The notes: generated by a model not told the origin, from the letters alone. DNA of 64,000 nucleotides from Istiophorus platypterus (GCA_016859345.1 CM029131.1:9669033-9733032), one strand, 5' to 3'; counted from the stretch's first letter, positions 49,669-63,342 are shown. Numbers and translations: made by a program.

Positions 49669-52600
49669 TTTGACAATATGTCTACATACAAATGTCACCA
49701 AATATTTGAGCTACTTTGTAGGAAGCGCATTACTAAAATAATACTGAAGTTTTGCAGGAGTGTCAAAAGGAGATGGAGACTGACCACAAACCAACGGAGC
49801 CTGATTAAGTCTACCAACCATGCAGCATCTGGTACAAGTTTTTCTCAAGTGATAAGCCATGGAAGTGCGAGAGATCAGGTGCCGGCTCTACAGTAAGCAA
49901 GCCTGCAAAGATGTCCAAGGAAAATAAGGCCAAAGTTTAAACTGTGGCTTTATCTGCACCATATAGAGTCAATGCAACAAAGAGGTGCTAAAACATTCCA
50001 CGCAGGCCTGTGATTGATTAAGGTCTCATGTGAAGTGAAGAAAGAGCCCCCAATTAGTGAATTTGAGGTGCGGTTGCCAGACTTACGATGCTGATCCCTC
50101 AAACTATTGATTCTTAAGGCAGTGGGGGATTACCAAGTTGTTATGCTATAGTCTGAAGACACCGCAGCTATCTTAGTTCCAGTTAGCTGTACACCACAGG
50201 GTCTTGTTTCACGGACTGTGAGTACTGGTACAACACATCAATTTTTTGCCTAAAAAACAATGACATTCAATGAGAACATTGTGGTGAGCCAAAAATACAA
50301 AGGTGCCAAAGACGAACCAGCACCGGAGTGAGTAGTTTTTTTTGACATAGCAGGAGAAAAATGGGACTTCACATGTTAATTTACATTGGATGTTATCTTT
50401 TCTCATGCTTAGTTTTTCTTACGTAAAATGTAGACTGCATTCACATGTCCTACATCCTAAAACCCTTCTTTAATAAAACAGCGAGTTCTGTTACAACTTC
50501 ATCCAAAGTCGACAAGAACAGGTGGAAAAAATGTCTCGGATAAAGGAAAATTACATAACAGAACCAAATGAGGATGAATAGCAGAAAAACGGGGATGAAA
50601 ACTATCTCTGTAATACTGGTAAAATGATTTGATAAAATAAATAATGATTTGGTTTCTTTCTGAAACATGTCAAGGAACCTATGGAAAAATATAAATGCAC
50701 CATCAGTCAGTAAACAATCAAGAAAATGAACTGGATCAACCAGCAGGTTGGAGGAGATTACAACTGCCTTACTTTAGGACCTGAAACTGGATTTTCTTCA
50801 GACCTCATTGTGCTCATCAAAATGGTTTTCTTAGAAAACATGATTAGATTAGATGTGGTAAACTGGGAGAGGGTGGAGGCAGAGAGTGTCTCCTTTACTT
50901 TCAACTCAACTGACTGTTCTTTCATGGAACTTGATGTTGGTTGAGATTTACAACGTATTCTCTCTTTCCTAGGCAGTAGCTGCTGTTTTACTGCAGCAAT
51001 AAAGCCAGACGGGGCGAGGCAGGGCTGTAATTTATGATTTCATCAATCTGATCCAACTAAAACGGACCGAAAGACAGAGACATCGCTTGCAGCAAAGTGG
51101 CATTATCTTCTACATATCTTTGCTTTCATTCAGCCTTATAAATCTCCCCATTGCAGAGGAGGCGATGGTGCGACAAGGAGGAAAAGAAAGCGAACGGTAG
51201 GGAGTGAGGCTGACAGACAACAGCAGCCATGTTACCACTGGTAATGACTTAAAGAGAGAGTGGCTGTTTGAGGCTAGTACATACAATGCTGGAGTGCAAA
51301 GTGTGACCTGTAAATAGTTTCCTTTAGTGTTAAATTCTCTCTTCTTGACAGAATGATTCTTGTACTACAAAGTGTTATGTCTGGATTAAGAGATATAATC
51401 TTGCCTCTGCAAAGAAAGTGTTAACAGAAATTCATCAGCAAGTATTCTAACCTTCATAAACAGAACTGCTTTCTGAAAACCAGGTCTCTGAACTTTAACG
51501 GGAACCTGTAATGTTCTCTGCTGTCACGCCAGCAATCGTTTTGTAAGAGTGAGCAAGCATCTTTCTCTAATGGCCAGTATCTTGTTTTGGAAGGAAACCT
51601 CTTCCATTTACAGCGAGACATTATCCATCAGTAAATGGATTACATTTGGAAGGCGACTTCCCCAGCCAGACAGCTAGATAGCTAAGCGGGGCAGGGCTGC
51701 CCGATGCACCACACATACATACAAACACACACACTGTAGCAACAGAGTAATCAACAGTCTGGGAGTTTTCCTGCTGATGATGGACTTTTCTTTTTCTAAT
51801 CAACCACTCCATTCCTTCATCGCTCTGTTGTTCCTCCTCCCTGTCTCTGCTGTCAGAAATGGTCTGACCTCAGGGACACCCACCCATACACCCAAAAAGA
51901 CACACTGTGTACATACTGTACACACTGCAGCCTCTCTCTTACTCTTTCCTATTCAGTTTCCCTTAAATTAATGCACACAGCATAGAGGATATATCCATAC
52001 TTTAGCATTTTAGATACTTCAAAACATATTAAATCAAATGTAAATAAAGAGTTGAAATAGAACTGAACAGGTGTACGGGGTTTCCACCAGGGAACTGGTT
52101 AGCAGATGTGGTAATGTACCACTCAAGCTGATCAATACACACTTCAAACTAACTTGATGCTGACTGTTGAACCAAACCAGCTTCAGACGGGTGCCAGACT
52201 TGGACTGCAGCTACATTTGCATTTTTTCTCTTACACAAAAGCCAAGTTTCGCAGACTTTCGCCATTTCCCTACTTGTGAGAACTTCCTAATGCAGGAATA
52301 TGTGCCTGTGTCTCTGATTTAGTACTGAGTCATACGGAGCGAGGGGGGGGGGTAATCCTTTAGCAACTCTGGCCCTGTTACTATACTTGTCAACAGTTCT
52401 TTCCACCAAAACACAAACTGCACAGCAATGTAATAGAATAGATTAAACAAGTGCAGCACATTTAATAAGTTTCTCCATGAGCCTCCTCTTTACATCAGTT
52501 GAAAAATAATACTATCTAAATCATAGACAGTCAGTTATTACATCCAAGACCCCTTAATGGTGTGAAATACTGCATTTTTCCATGTAGTCCCGTATAATGG

Positions 52601-52754
52601 CATGTCTGTATAATACAAGAAATATTATAAGCCATAATACATTCCACACTTACTATGCTATTCATTAGCCAGGTAAAAAACAATTTATTACAAGAGGCAA
52701 TTTCTTTAAAAATTGCTGTAAATGGTTATATTCAACCCAGAGTTTCTACTCAAG

Positions 52755-52884
52755 TTAGTCTTCAGGAGCTGTGTTCTCAGGGTTTGTTGCCTGCTCATTG
52801 ACAGAAAATCGAAGGAAGAAGGCATCATTGTATGTGAGTTTACTGAGAGGTGAAGCAAAGAAACATCGAACCTGGAGACCAAAC
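52755..52884 (-). CDS. possible terminal exon of an unidentified minus-strand gene
   Basis: Reading the minus strand, a pyrimidine-rich acceptor (CTCGTTTCTTTTAG) ends at 52885. It is followed by 130 bases that are open to a TAA stop at 52757-52755. With the first base completing a codon, it would encode 42 residues starting FGLQVRCFF and ending NPENTAPED. Codon use is not repeat-like. I do not recognise the protein, no partner exon was found at higher coordinates, and a second frame is also open here. A chance acceptor-like frame remains quite possible. Confidence 0.2.
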
Positions 52885-54796
52885 CTAAAAGAAACGAGAT
52901 AAAGTGTTTGATGATTGAGAGGAATCTGATTTCTTGCTGCCTTGCTATTATGCCATGAACAGATTTTTTTGTTATGTTTCAGTACACTTCCTGTCACTGA
53001 CAGCATATCCCTCATTTAAATGCTCATTAAAAAAAAGTAACACCTCCTTTCAGGTACTGCACTGCACTGCTCCCCAGTCTGTCAGGAAATTTCATCCACT
53101 GCAGACAACACCCATACAACACAATATCCTGCAGTAAAGAGAGAGGGAGGCAAGGCAGGCATCTGCATTGGAGTGAGTGAGTGAATCGTCTGTTTTTTAG
53201 CGGGGAAACTCCCAGACAGTAGATCAGACACTTACTGCAGTGCGTCTAAATGTGTGTTAGTGAGTATTTCTGCAACAAAAAAATGAACACACTATTTCAA
53301 TATCTTCTGTGTTTTTTCTTACTTGAACGGTGATAAAACAATGGCGGGGTTTCATGCAAAGAGACTATCAAGTCCCCAATCAAAACTGCTGAATACTGCC
53401 ATTCAGTAGCACACGCCTTGATGGATGTTATGGTTTTAATGCTACTCTTGCGATTAATAGCTGTGGCCCTTCTGCTTGCTCAGCTGCTCTTAAATGGACT
53501 CAGCAGAAAGTTCACTTCCAGCTTAAGGCACAAGTTAAAGTGATAATCAATGATGTAGGGTTTTGTTTCCATTTTGCCATCAACTTGGTGTTGAGCACTC
53601 ATTGCTGTGGTGCTTTTATAGTGCACCTCCCAAAAGAACGTGTCAATAAAACAATGCAGATGGTCAAATTTCTGTAAGTGGTGATAACTATGTGCTCACC
53701 CACGGAAACTGTAAAAGAGGATTTGTGCATTTGTTTTTTTAAAGTAGCCGATCTGATTCTTCCTTTACCTAAATTTTAAAACTATGGTTTCATCTTATAA
53801 GATAATAAGCATTAGAAACCCGACTGAGGAATAGTTTAAGGCGTGTAACTCAATGTAAAGCAGCAGACCATCATAAAGTTCACATTTAGCCTAAGTAAGC
53901 ACAGTGCAACATTTGGATAGCAATTAGAGAGAGTTTAAAGGACTCACAAGAGGCGGATTAGAAGAGTGGTCAACATTTGTGTAGAAGAGGTCAAGTTATC
54001 CTGACTTTTATTCCTGGTTTTTATAAAGCTTCAAAAAACACTGGCTCCTCCACATCTTCAATTTGTAAAGCATACTTTCTGATAACAGCTTTAAGTTTAA
54101 AGTCCAAGCATAAGTGTCAGTGATGAGACCATGAGGACTATATTTGCAATCTATGAAAACCTAACCACTGAAGCCACCAGTGACATTTTACATCTTTTTT
54201 CACAGCCTAGATAGTACTTAGCATATTAAGCTAATCGAACTTCATGTATATTTGACAATGGCGTTAATCTGTCTGTGACAAAAAGAAATGCCACTGAGTG
54301 AGCATTCAAAAATTAATAACTAATGTAAGTGCAAAGGCCTGTGATCAGATGTCGTATGCTCCTGTACATGTTTGTGATTTGTTTGCAAATGTACATGTAC
54401 AGTGTTTGCATCTCTGCATGTGTATGACCGAAGCCTTTTTTTCTGAGAGTAGTTTATTGCGCATTGTGTGTTTGTGTTTTGTGGACATGTGCATATGTGA
54501 TCAATAAGTACTCGGGGCTCCAGCGGCAGGTAATCAGAGTGATTTATATGTCAGAGAATCCATCAACAGCATATTGATCAGGTCTATAAAACGCACCCAT
54601 ACATAATAGGATGCACACACCTACTTGCGTGCGCACGCACACACATGCACACAGACATACACATACAAACACACACACACACACAAACACAGAGTCTCTC
54701 TGGAAGCCATTTCTGGGCTAATTTTGTAAATGCACAGTATATGCAGCCCACATACAATCATGCTATAAGAGCAACAAAACAAACACACATAAACAA

Positions 54797-54799
<3 letters not shown>

Positions 54800-54828
<29 letters not shown>
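54800..54828. repeat. (CA)n microsatellite
   Basis: A pure CA run followed by TACATACACATACATA decay. It is complementary to the GT run 130 bases downstream. Confidence 0.95.
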
Positions 54829-54832
<4 letters not shown>

Positions 54833-54958
54833 TACACATACATATTACTTGGTGGAACTCAGCTGTCTCCATACTGATATGTGTTGTGTGCATGGATTTA
54901 AGTAAAAAAATGAGTTTATGCAACCATTTATGCATGTGTAAGTGTGTGATGCAGTGTG

Positions 54959-54960
<2 letters not shown>

Positions 54961-54996
<36 letters not shown>
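54961..54996. repeat. (GT)18 microsatellite
   Basis: A pure GT run after GCAGTGTGTT. Confidence 0.96.
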
Positions 54997-55001
<5 letters not shown>

Positions 55002-56867
55002 ACTCAGCTGCATCCTTCACTTTCCATTAGATTTCTCATGCATCTATAATGCAGCCCACATGCATCCTGATAACTCCTCTGCTGGGGGAGGGCACCACCT
55101 CCTCTGTTCGTGTAGTGGCAGGAGTAAAGACCAACATGGAAGCACATATAAGATTCACACATGCATATATGCAAGAGAGGGAGAGAGTATACTACAACAA
55201 AACATTCATCTTTCATATCGTTATGTTGAAGTGAGACACTGGCCACATTGCAAATCTGTGACTCATCATCAATCACTGATCAAATCATTCAATAAAATCA
55301 CTGACACGTTCAAGATGTCCTAAGATCACGTACTGAGAGGAATCTGATGGGAAACTGTCCCAAAAGAGAGTCCAGAAATACCACAGAACGGTGAGGGCAG
55401 GTAACAGACACGTAATAAAAAAAAAAAATACCGTGACAGAAAAGCAGAGTCTTGATCTTAAATATCACTGGAACTAACAGTATAAATGGAATGAGACAGA
55501 AGATGCCAATCACCTTCAGCAGTGGTTTTAATTTTTGTCTAAGAGAGATCCCATATCAAAATCGAAAATCCTACTCAAACTACATGGGAATCCCTGCGGA
55601 GGGCTGAGGACACTTAAAACCCTGCACCATGAGGTTGGCTTTACTTTCTTTAGCTCAGATTGGTTGTTTGTAGGTCTGGTATCGCTGCTTTGCTTCTGGC
55701 CAGCTGAAAAACACCACGCAAGTTTGAAGAGCTGTCTGACACCTTCGGCAGCAGATGAATACCTTTGTCCCGTCTCTGTCAGTTATCTACCCTTTCCCAA
55801 TCAGATTTTTGGAATTCGACTTCATGTTTTTGGTAAACTAATATAGTACATAAACGAAATAAACGAAATAAACAAAAATCTTGGTAGTTTGTAGCTGCTC
55901 CTCCAGCTTGCTCCTCTTAAAATGCTCAAGGGCACCAGAAGCTTTTCGTTTATCTATGATCACTTCTAATAAAATCTATGCATTTCATTTCTAGTACTCT
56001 AATTTAATACTGTATGGAGAGATTTGATTATCTACTTGGTCTTGATATGCATTTGGGAAATGAGGCAGAGTCACTGAAATTAACTATATTGCTAAGGCAT
56101 GATAAGTGCATCAAAACTGATTTCTATATGGACTATTACTGTATTGTCTTATGTGATTATATATGCAAAGGTTGCTCATCATTCTATAAATCATGCAATC
56201 ATATTATACGACACTGGAGTTTTAATTTCCAAATGTTGGACTGTTCAACCCTCAAGCTGCAAAACCAAAAACTTCAAACTGCCTTTGTGATTTCTTTTTT
56301 TCAGCTCTCTCTCCCTCTCTCATAGTGCATATTAATAAGCACTCTGTTTTCCAATTTTCACTGTTCATCAGCACTGCATGCAGTCAGCCCAGCAGTTGTA
56401 AATTATGAATTGATTTTTGCTCGGCTATGTGGGAGTTGGATGCAACTATGGTAATTTATAGTGAAAACAGTGGAAGAGGATAGGTGGGAGGATGAGGAGG
56501 ATAAAGAGGGAGAACAGAACATGCTCCTACACTTGAATTTCTTTCGCTGATAGAAATGATATTTGTCTCTTTCTCTCTCTCTTCTCCATCTGCAGGGTTT
56601 TTTGTTTTTTTCCAGGAAGTTGGTACAAACTGTAAAGAAAGGAGTTATGGGATTGGGCTGCTGCATTCACGTCTTTGACTATGGACACAGGACAATGAAT
56701 AGAGAACAGGATGGTAATGAGTGTTTTTTTGGGGGGGTTATCTGTTTTCTGGGTTTGTTTCAAGTTTCTGTCTGTCTTAGCACCACACCACAAGGGAATT
56801 AATTAACTTAATCAGTGTGAAGCTCTTTCATGCTCCTCCAAAAACATTGTGTGGCATATAGGTGTGA

Positions 56868-56870
<3 letters not shown>

Positions 56871-56912
<42 letters not shown>
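56871..56912. repeat. (GT)21 microsatellite
   Basis: A pure GT run between GTGTGATTT and TTCTGGCATC. Confidence 0.97.
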
Positions 56913-56914
<2 letters not shown>

Positions 56915-57662
56915 CTGGCATCCTCTCACACATTGTTTGTTTGAAGAACAGGGAAAGACGGGGAGGCAGTTTGCCATATGCTGTACAATTGTAAAAAATA
57001 AGCAACATAGTGCAGTTACATTGGTATTACACATTAAAGATGGCACTGAGTTGAGGGATGTATTATGGTTTATGGATTACGTGTATAATTATCAATTTAG
57101 TGGCCATCTTCTGATACGGTCCTTAAAATGAGAGAAGCACTGAAATAATTTAATGGTTAAAAATTCTGATTTGCAACTTCAGAGCTGATGGTTTTTCCTG
57201 AACCAATCCATACTCCTGACTACATCCCCTCGCCCTTATGTCAAACTTCCACCTATTTCTATTTGAGCCTTGTTAACATAACCTTGTCATGGCGGAGTCA
57301 TTATTGTTTTCCTTTTTTTTTTTTCATTTGTTGTCTTCAATATTTGGCACATTCCAGATTTTGCAGGTTAGTGCTACCAGGGCAGGTGAGCGACTAACAT
57401 GAATCACCAGTAGTTCTGGTCAGGATTCAGTGTTTTTCTGTGTTTTTTAATATAAATTTGATAATATTGATAATTGATAATTGATAATATATTTGGACTA
57501 TTGATTATATAAAACAAGCAGTTAGAAAATGTCATCTTGGGCTCTAGGAAAGAGTTACAAGTGGGTTTTTTTTGTGTTTTCTTTCATTTTATCGTCTAAT
57601 TTAACTTTTTTGCTCTCTACCCACAGCTCTGAAACTATACTTGGTTAAACATATAGCAGTCT

Positions 57663-57765
57663 AGAGCTGAAATGGTTGAGTAGTTGGTTGTTAAGAAAAT
57701 GAATGGCCAACACTATTATAATCACTTCATCTTTCAAGACATGTATCAAACAAAAATGCAAAACA
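57663..57765. mobile_element. relic of a teleost MITE-like repeat
   Basis: AGAGCTGAAATGGTTGAGTA, GTTGGTTGTTAAGAAAATGA, ATGGCCAACACTATTATAAT and CAAAAATGCAAAACATTCC match in order a fish element with consensus GGGCTGAAACGATTAGTTGA, CAACAGAAAATTAATCGGCA, AAGCAAAAATGCCAAACATTC. A CA array adjoins its right end. Confidence 0.6.
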
Positions 57766-57781
57766 TTCCTTAACACACACA

Positions 57782-57783
<2 letters not shown>

Positions 57784-57831
<48 letters not shown>
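57784..57831. repeat. (CA)24 microsatellite
   Basis: A pure CA run next to the MITE relic ending at about 57765. Confidence 0.97.
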
Positions 57832-57832
<1 letters not shown>

Positions 57833-59672
57833 CACTAGCTGACAAAGTGACAGAGTTTGGAGAGGTCAACATTTCTTGACAACTATGATACAAAAAAGTG
57901 GACATAAACATGAGGTAGCCCTGTTCAAAAGTTATCGTGACTGGCTACACACCTCAACATCTGTATTGGCTTAGGATATAACCTCAGTTAGAAAACCTTT
58001 CCTCTGAAGGCCTTAAGGTGAAAAATGTGCCTTGTAACTTATGTGTCTGATACAAAATACATTTGTCGATTCTGTTTCTCTTTGGTATGAACTACTGTGT
58101 CTGCAGAAATTCCTTTTCTGTCAGCCATCACCTCCCCCTCTCCTCCATCCAATACTTTTCCAACCTTTGTCTCCAACTTCATAACTAGCTTCCTTCATTT
58201 CATCTACCACATCTCCATCACTTCCCTTCTAACTATACTTCTAAACACTGATAATGATGATAGCCTCCATTTCACCTCTCATTCTCCCTTTCAATCTCAC
58301 TGTCCATGATGAAGAGGAGGAAAACACTGTTTAGAGAGCGATCCCATTAATGGCCACTACAGTGCCAAATATGCTATATAGCACTTCCCATTTCTGCTTC
58401 CTCTTCTTTTTTACAACAGATGAGGTAATGATGGAGCAAAGGGAAGATGGAAAAACATGATCAGACAAGCTGCCAGAGAGAAAGATTTTCAACCGCTTAG
58501 TGAGAAAAATTATGTTCATTTCTAAGCAGCCATTCTTTGTCAATTTCGGGGCAGTTATGGAGCCAAAATCTGTTTGTCGTTACATCAGACTTGGAGTGAA
58601 AAACCAGAAGTGGAATCAGCCACACAGTTTTGCTCACTTCTGAATTCTCTCGCCACTAATTCGTCGTCGTCTTCTTTCCTCGCTTCCGTTTTTCCCCTAG
58701 TACCTCTCCACCTTCCTGTCCACCCCTATCCCTCTCTCTTATACACTCTCTTCTACTCCGCTACGGTCTTTTTCCTAAGCACATATTGCTTGTCTTGCTC
58801 GTTTTCACGCCTCACTACTTTTTCCTCTATCTCCATCTCTTCAGCTTAATTGTATCATCTTCTCTTTCCCCTTGTGGTCCAGTTTTCCATGGTGTCACTG
58901 ACGGTCTTAATGGTGCGCTCCCTCTTTTTCTCTCCTCTTTCTAACTCTCTGATCCCGCTCCTTCATCATGTCTCTCTCCCGCTCATATTTGCTTCACTCA
59001 TCCATCTTTCCATCCGTCATTTATTATTCATGAATCTGGTTCAGAGAGAGAAAAAGAATAAAGATGCATCTGCAGCTTCAAGAGGACCTCTTTGTCAGTG
59101 TGTGTGCTTGTGTAAATGTCTGGCTGATGCTGGGCTCTGCATTGGCGCAGTGACGCAGCATCAGACTGATTTTACCACTGTGTGTTTGGCAGGACGTTTA
59201 AAAGTATGAACGTGAAAACGATGCTCAACTAGTGTGGTACATTATTGAAAAGTATGAAACTCTCCAAAAACAGTAACATTGAATGGTATATTGAAAATAA
59301 TTCCAAGAGGTTAAGCACAAAATGTTTGAATTCAATAAATTGTGCTAAAATAAGCTGCAATACATCTTTATAGGCTTAACACAACTACTGTGTAAATACC
59401 AACCATCTTTACCTTGCATGTGTGACCAAAACTGGATGTTTTTATTGGTTGTCTGGGTCTCTTGAGCATTTGGATGCCAAAAATCAAGCAATAACATATC
59501 TTACAGAAGCCGTGTATTTCAGCCAGGATTTACAGCAGCTCAACTGAACTCCACCACAAGATCATGAAAAGGGACCTTTATGCTTGGTTAGATGAACAAA
59601 GTCTGTGGACTTTAAGCTACATTAAGGTCACTTTTAACCTTTTTCACACACAAAGTTTCACGCTTATTATGT

Positions 59673-60187
59673 ACCACTGTTGGAAATATTTAGATCTTAT
59701 CCTGAAGTAAAAGGAGCAATTCTATAATGTAAAAATACTCAATCACAAACAAAAGTCCTGCATTTAAAGTGTTACTTATGTAAAGGTGTTATCAACAAAA
59801 AGTATTTAAGGAAACAAAGATTAAAGATTGCATAAAAAATGTCCACTGTGTCTGGTTTAATATTATGTCTGAAAGTATTAAATTGAAACTGATCAATAAG
59901 TTAGGTAAAACTGAAGAAGCATTAAGTAGCATTTGACTTCCATAGTTGTTGGGGAAGGAACTCATATTTAATTCATTTTTGGATAATCCAATTCACAATG
60001 TTTCATGTTTTATGTACAAAATCGTAGTTAGGAAAGTACCTGTTAAATAAATATGACAGTGTAAAGGTGCTATATTTCCCCCTGAACTGTTGACACAATG
60101 GCAAAAGTAGAAAGTAGCATCAGATGAAAGCAGCTTAAATTTACACATAAGTGTACTTCATAGAATATGCTCCATTACACACCACTG
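59673..60187. mobile_element. near full-length relic of an abundant teleost MITE (~515 bp)
   Basis: It begins ACCACTGTTGGAAATATTTA and ends TCCATTACACACCACTG, giving inverted CCACTG/CACTGG-like ends. In between come TGAAGTAAAAGGAGCAATTC, ATGTAAAAATACTCAATCAC, AAAGTCCTGCATTTAAAGTG, TATATTTCCCCCTGAACTGT and AAAGTAGAAAGTAGCATCAG. All have close counterparts in one of the commonest fish MITEs (consensus AGTGGTGGAAGAAGTATTCA, GTAAAAATACTCCATTACAA, AAAAGTCCTGCATTCAAAAT, AATATTTCCCTCTGAAATGT). It is non-coding and old. Confidence 0.8.
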
Positions 60188-61181
60188 ACGATATGAAATC
60201 ATAGATGAGCAACAGAGAGATGCCTTTGATCATGTGAGATGTTTAATATTCAGTATTGACATTAAATACACATGCCTATAAATAAACATTGCAGTGTACC
60301 CATGATTTACATCCTGCTGTGCCCATGGCTGTTCCTATCCCCTGTAATACAAACTGACACCCACCCACACACTCACACAGACACACACACAAGCCCAACT
60401 ACTTTGAATTCACCCACTCTCGTTCATTAGGCAACAACCGTTTGCCAATACGATTTGCACAAAGAGTCCTATTCAATCAACATGATTCTAAATTCACTGC
60501 ATCTGAAGATTAAGCAGATCGAGGGGTGTGTCAGACACACTTGGCAGGAAGTCTCCTTTTTCAAAAGTTTCTCCATTTAGTTGGTTTTTTTTATAGCATT
60601 AACAATAATGATTAAAATGTTTTCGAGAAATTAGTTTTAATCTGAATAAATGACGTCTTTTCTCAACAGAACAGACGTGCATCTGTCAGATCCTTCATTC
60701 TGTGCTTTTTTGCTTAAAGTCCATAAGGGCAGCGCTGGCTTTATCGTACCTTATAAGTCCTGCGTCCACTCCTGAGGCTGTTTGAAGCAGCTTCAAAAGG
60801 AGCTTCAATCATTCTGAATTCAATCTATTCAAAGTGCCACATGAAACTGCTTTCCAGTGGCTAAAAATAACCCTCGATTTCAATGAGTGTCAGTGATGGC
60901 ATAAACAAACCTTTGAAATATGTGAATACAATCTGATTTTCACATCCATCCACGTTGGTTAGTGCCTGTAACAACTAATCCACTTCATCTGATATCCTGT
61001 AGTTTAGTCATTCAGCTGGTTAATATATGAAAACACACAGATTAGAAAATAATCAGGGTGATAAATTGTTCTGTGCTTCTTTGAAAAGGTATAGGAACAA
61101 ATCATCGTCATCTTTCTTACAGCTGTTTTTAAACAATATTTGGCAATATTTTGTACATTAGTCTAAATGGAGTCCAAGGGA

Positions 61182-61580
61182 CTACAAAGGTATAAACGTG
61201 TCTGCTACTTCTTTTTTGCAAAAGGTCAAACAGAAAATTCTGCCCTTGTGTTTGTGGGTAATGCTAACCATAATTAATTGATATGAATTACTTTCATACA
61301 AAAAAACCAAACATTGGCACAAGATATAACCAGAATGCATCTGGATATATTTTTTTAATATTTTCAATTTTTTCCACATGCTGCGGAGCAAATTCAGCCC
61401 CCTAGCAGGATATGTGCCTACTTTTGTGATCCAAATCCTCTCTGCGCACTGGTCCGTGTAAGGTTCATCTCCAGGCCAGTTGTTTTGGGATAATCGGACT
61501 CCTTTTTGGAGCCCCACCCAGTGCTGTGTAGATGTTGAGTCTGTCTGTAAGATGGTGAGACTCTTAGCAGTTGGCATCAC
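61182..61580 (-). other. 132-codon minus-strand open frame, doubtful
   Basis: The frame includes HWVGLQKGVRLSQNNWPGDE followed by PYTDQCAERIW, which distantly recalls the WIGL...W.PGEP...CAEI pattern of C-type lectin domains. The expected cysteine spacing and the WND motif are missing, and the remainder (with Lys, Ile and Tyr runs from AT-rich DNA) is not lectin-like. It is probably a chance frame or a heavily decayed exon. Confidence 0.12.
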
Positions 61581-63292
61581 AAGTGTCCAAAGACAAAAAC
61601 AAAGGCAGAATCTTTAATTTACACTGGGCTGAGTTCTTTTACTTTCATTATCATCACTGGCTTGCAGTGTTTTCCTCCTCTAATGTTTGTTTACTTATTA
61701 TTGGTCAACAGGATACCTGTTCCAATTAGGTCCCAGTGTTAGCGTTCCCTGCATCTCCTCCTGATTAGATTTTGAGCTTATGGTAAATTTATTTTTAAGA
61801 CTTTACACCAATGAATGAAGGTGCTTTGCCGCTGCGAGTGACCAATGAACACTGTGCTGATTCCCTCCTAAATTTCAGGGAAGTGTTAGCTGTTGGTCAC
61901 AAAGTGGCTGCTGACTGCCAAGTTTGCCTTCTGTTCGTGTGGTCACACCAGTGAATAAACAGATGGTGGCATTCAGGGAAGGCAGACCTGGTTATTTTGT
62001 GTAAAACTCTAAATTGTTCAGTTTGAGTTTTCTCTGGATCCTGTTCTCTGTTAATCCCCACTGGGAGGATCAAGACTGGTTCTGCTCCTTTAAATAATAA
62101 AAAAAAAAAAACAAATCTTGTTATTTCCTGAATGGCTTTGCCACATGGTAGTGAGATGGCCAATCTTGTTTGGCTGACCCCATTTTTCAGTAAGTTATCC
62201 ACCAGTTGGCCAAGGTTTTCCTGCTGCTGAGGCCCCTTTATTTTCTTAGTTATGGGTCCAATATTCTTATGTCTTTAACCTGAAAAGAAAATAGGGAGAA
62301 TTTAAGTTATTCTTGCTCAACACCACCAACATTCAGTAAAATGAGACCTTAAGTATGTAGGATGTATTTCTTGTGTATTTCTTACCTGTTTGACTTTGTC
62401 CACCTTTAATCCATGACACTTGGTTTTGAAGTCCCTGTAAGTTTTGTATTTGTGTAAATATCTACATTAGGCTTAATTTAAAATGATCGGCAAGATACTG
62501 ATAAGATCTTGTGGGGGGCGTGAGTCCATAATGATGCAACAGAACTAACTTTGACGCAGGTGACACACAGAGGGTCATTGTGGTAAAAGGTGATCTTGCT
62601 TTAACTGTTTTTAGTCCTCGTCTCCTGCGAATCCTCAGCAAAGCAAATCATCTTTTTTTTTTTAAAGACTCTTGATTTAAATACATATTTCCCTGTGTTT
62701 TCAGATGATTTCATCTCCATGTCTTCTTCTTTGTCTGTTTCTTCAATCTTGTAAAGCCCTTGGTGACTTTTAATTTAAAAAGTGCTTTTAAAAATTGCTT
62801 GTTAAATGGTAAAGATATCTCTTTGCAGCTTGATAATATGTTTTGTTTTCTGTTGGAGAATCTACTTTCCCCACACCCTCCTTGTTCAAGAGAAGTAGGG
62901 CTGCTTGTGAATTTGTGCTACATTCTGCATGAACAGAATAAATCATTCATTGTCTTTACGCCCATGGTAACATGCTGGTCTATGAATGACTGATCATCTT
63001 CTCAAGTGAGGCTTCTTAAGGTTGTTGTTGCACTGACTGCAGAGAGACCAACTATTCGAGGGCATGTTTGGAGGCCTTATCAGATCGAATTTTGCAGAAA
63101 GTGAGGAGGAACAGAGGAAGACAGCGGGGGGAGAGGTGGGGTGAGCTGTGACATAATGTTGTCAGGCAGGGCTCTGTCTGTTGGGATTCCCATGATGCCT
63201 CTCGGTTCCTCGTAAACACACTGCTAAAATGGCTAGGTGAGGCAGCTTCTATAAATAGCTAGCTGTACCAACCACATCCACCCACCATGCTG

Positions 63293-63334
<42 letters not shown>
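63293..63334. repeat. (CA)n microsatellite with CAAACA interruptions
   Basis: Two CA runs separated by CAAACA. It follows CCACCATGCTG. Confidence 0.95.

Positions 63335-63342
<8 letters not shown>

Larger units (their letters stand above)
47566..52754. other. intergenic, no gene recognised
   Basis: An AT-rich stretch with CA/GA/GT arrays at 48111-48162, 48376-48402 and 49109-49132, a run of G at about 48271-48283, a MITE-like relic at 49560-49668, and a non-repetitive stretch at 51480-51660 that could hold a conserved element. The longest frame (49450-49896, +) overlaps the MITE-like relic and has no domain signature, so it is not called as a gene. Confidence 0.6.

Noticed and set aside
49450..49896. 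148-codon + strand open frame
   Set aside because: It overlaps a Harbinger-like MITE relic, has no recognisable domain, and its composition follows local base content.
61897..62202. 101-codon minus-strand frame
   Set aside because: Contains a poly-Phe/Lys stretch from an A-rich run, has no domain I recognise and no splice partners.
62752..62800. LINE-tail-like sequence (GTAAAGCCCTTGGTGAC, AAAAAGTGCTTTTAAAA)
   Set aside because: Resembles fish LINE 3' ends, but is too short and diverged to call without a library search.
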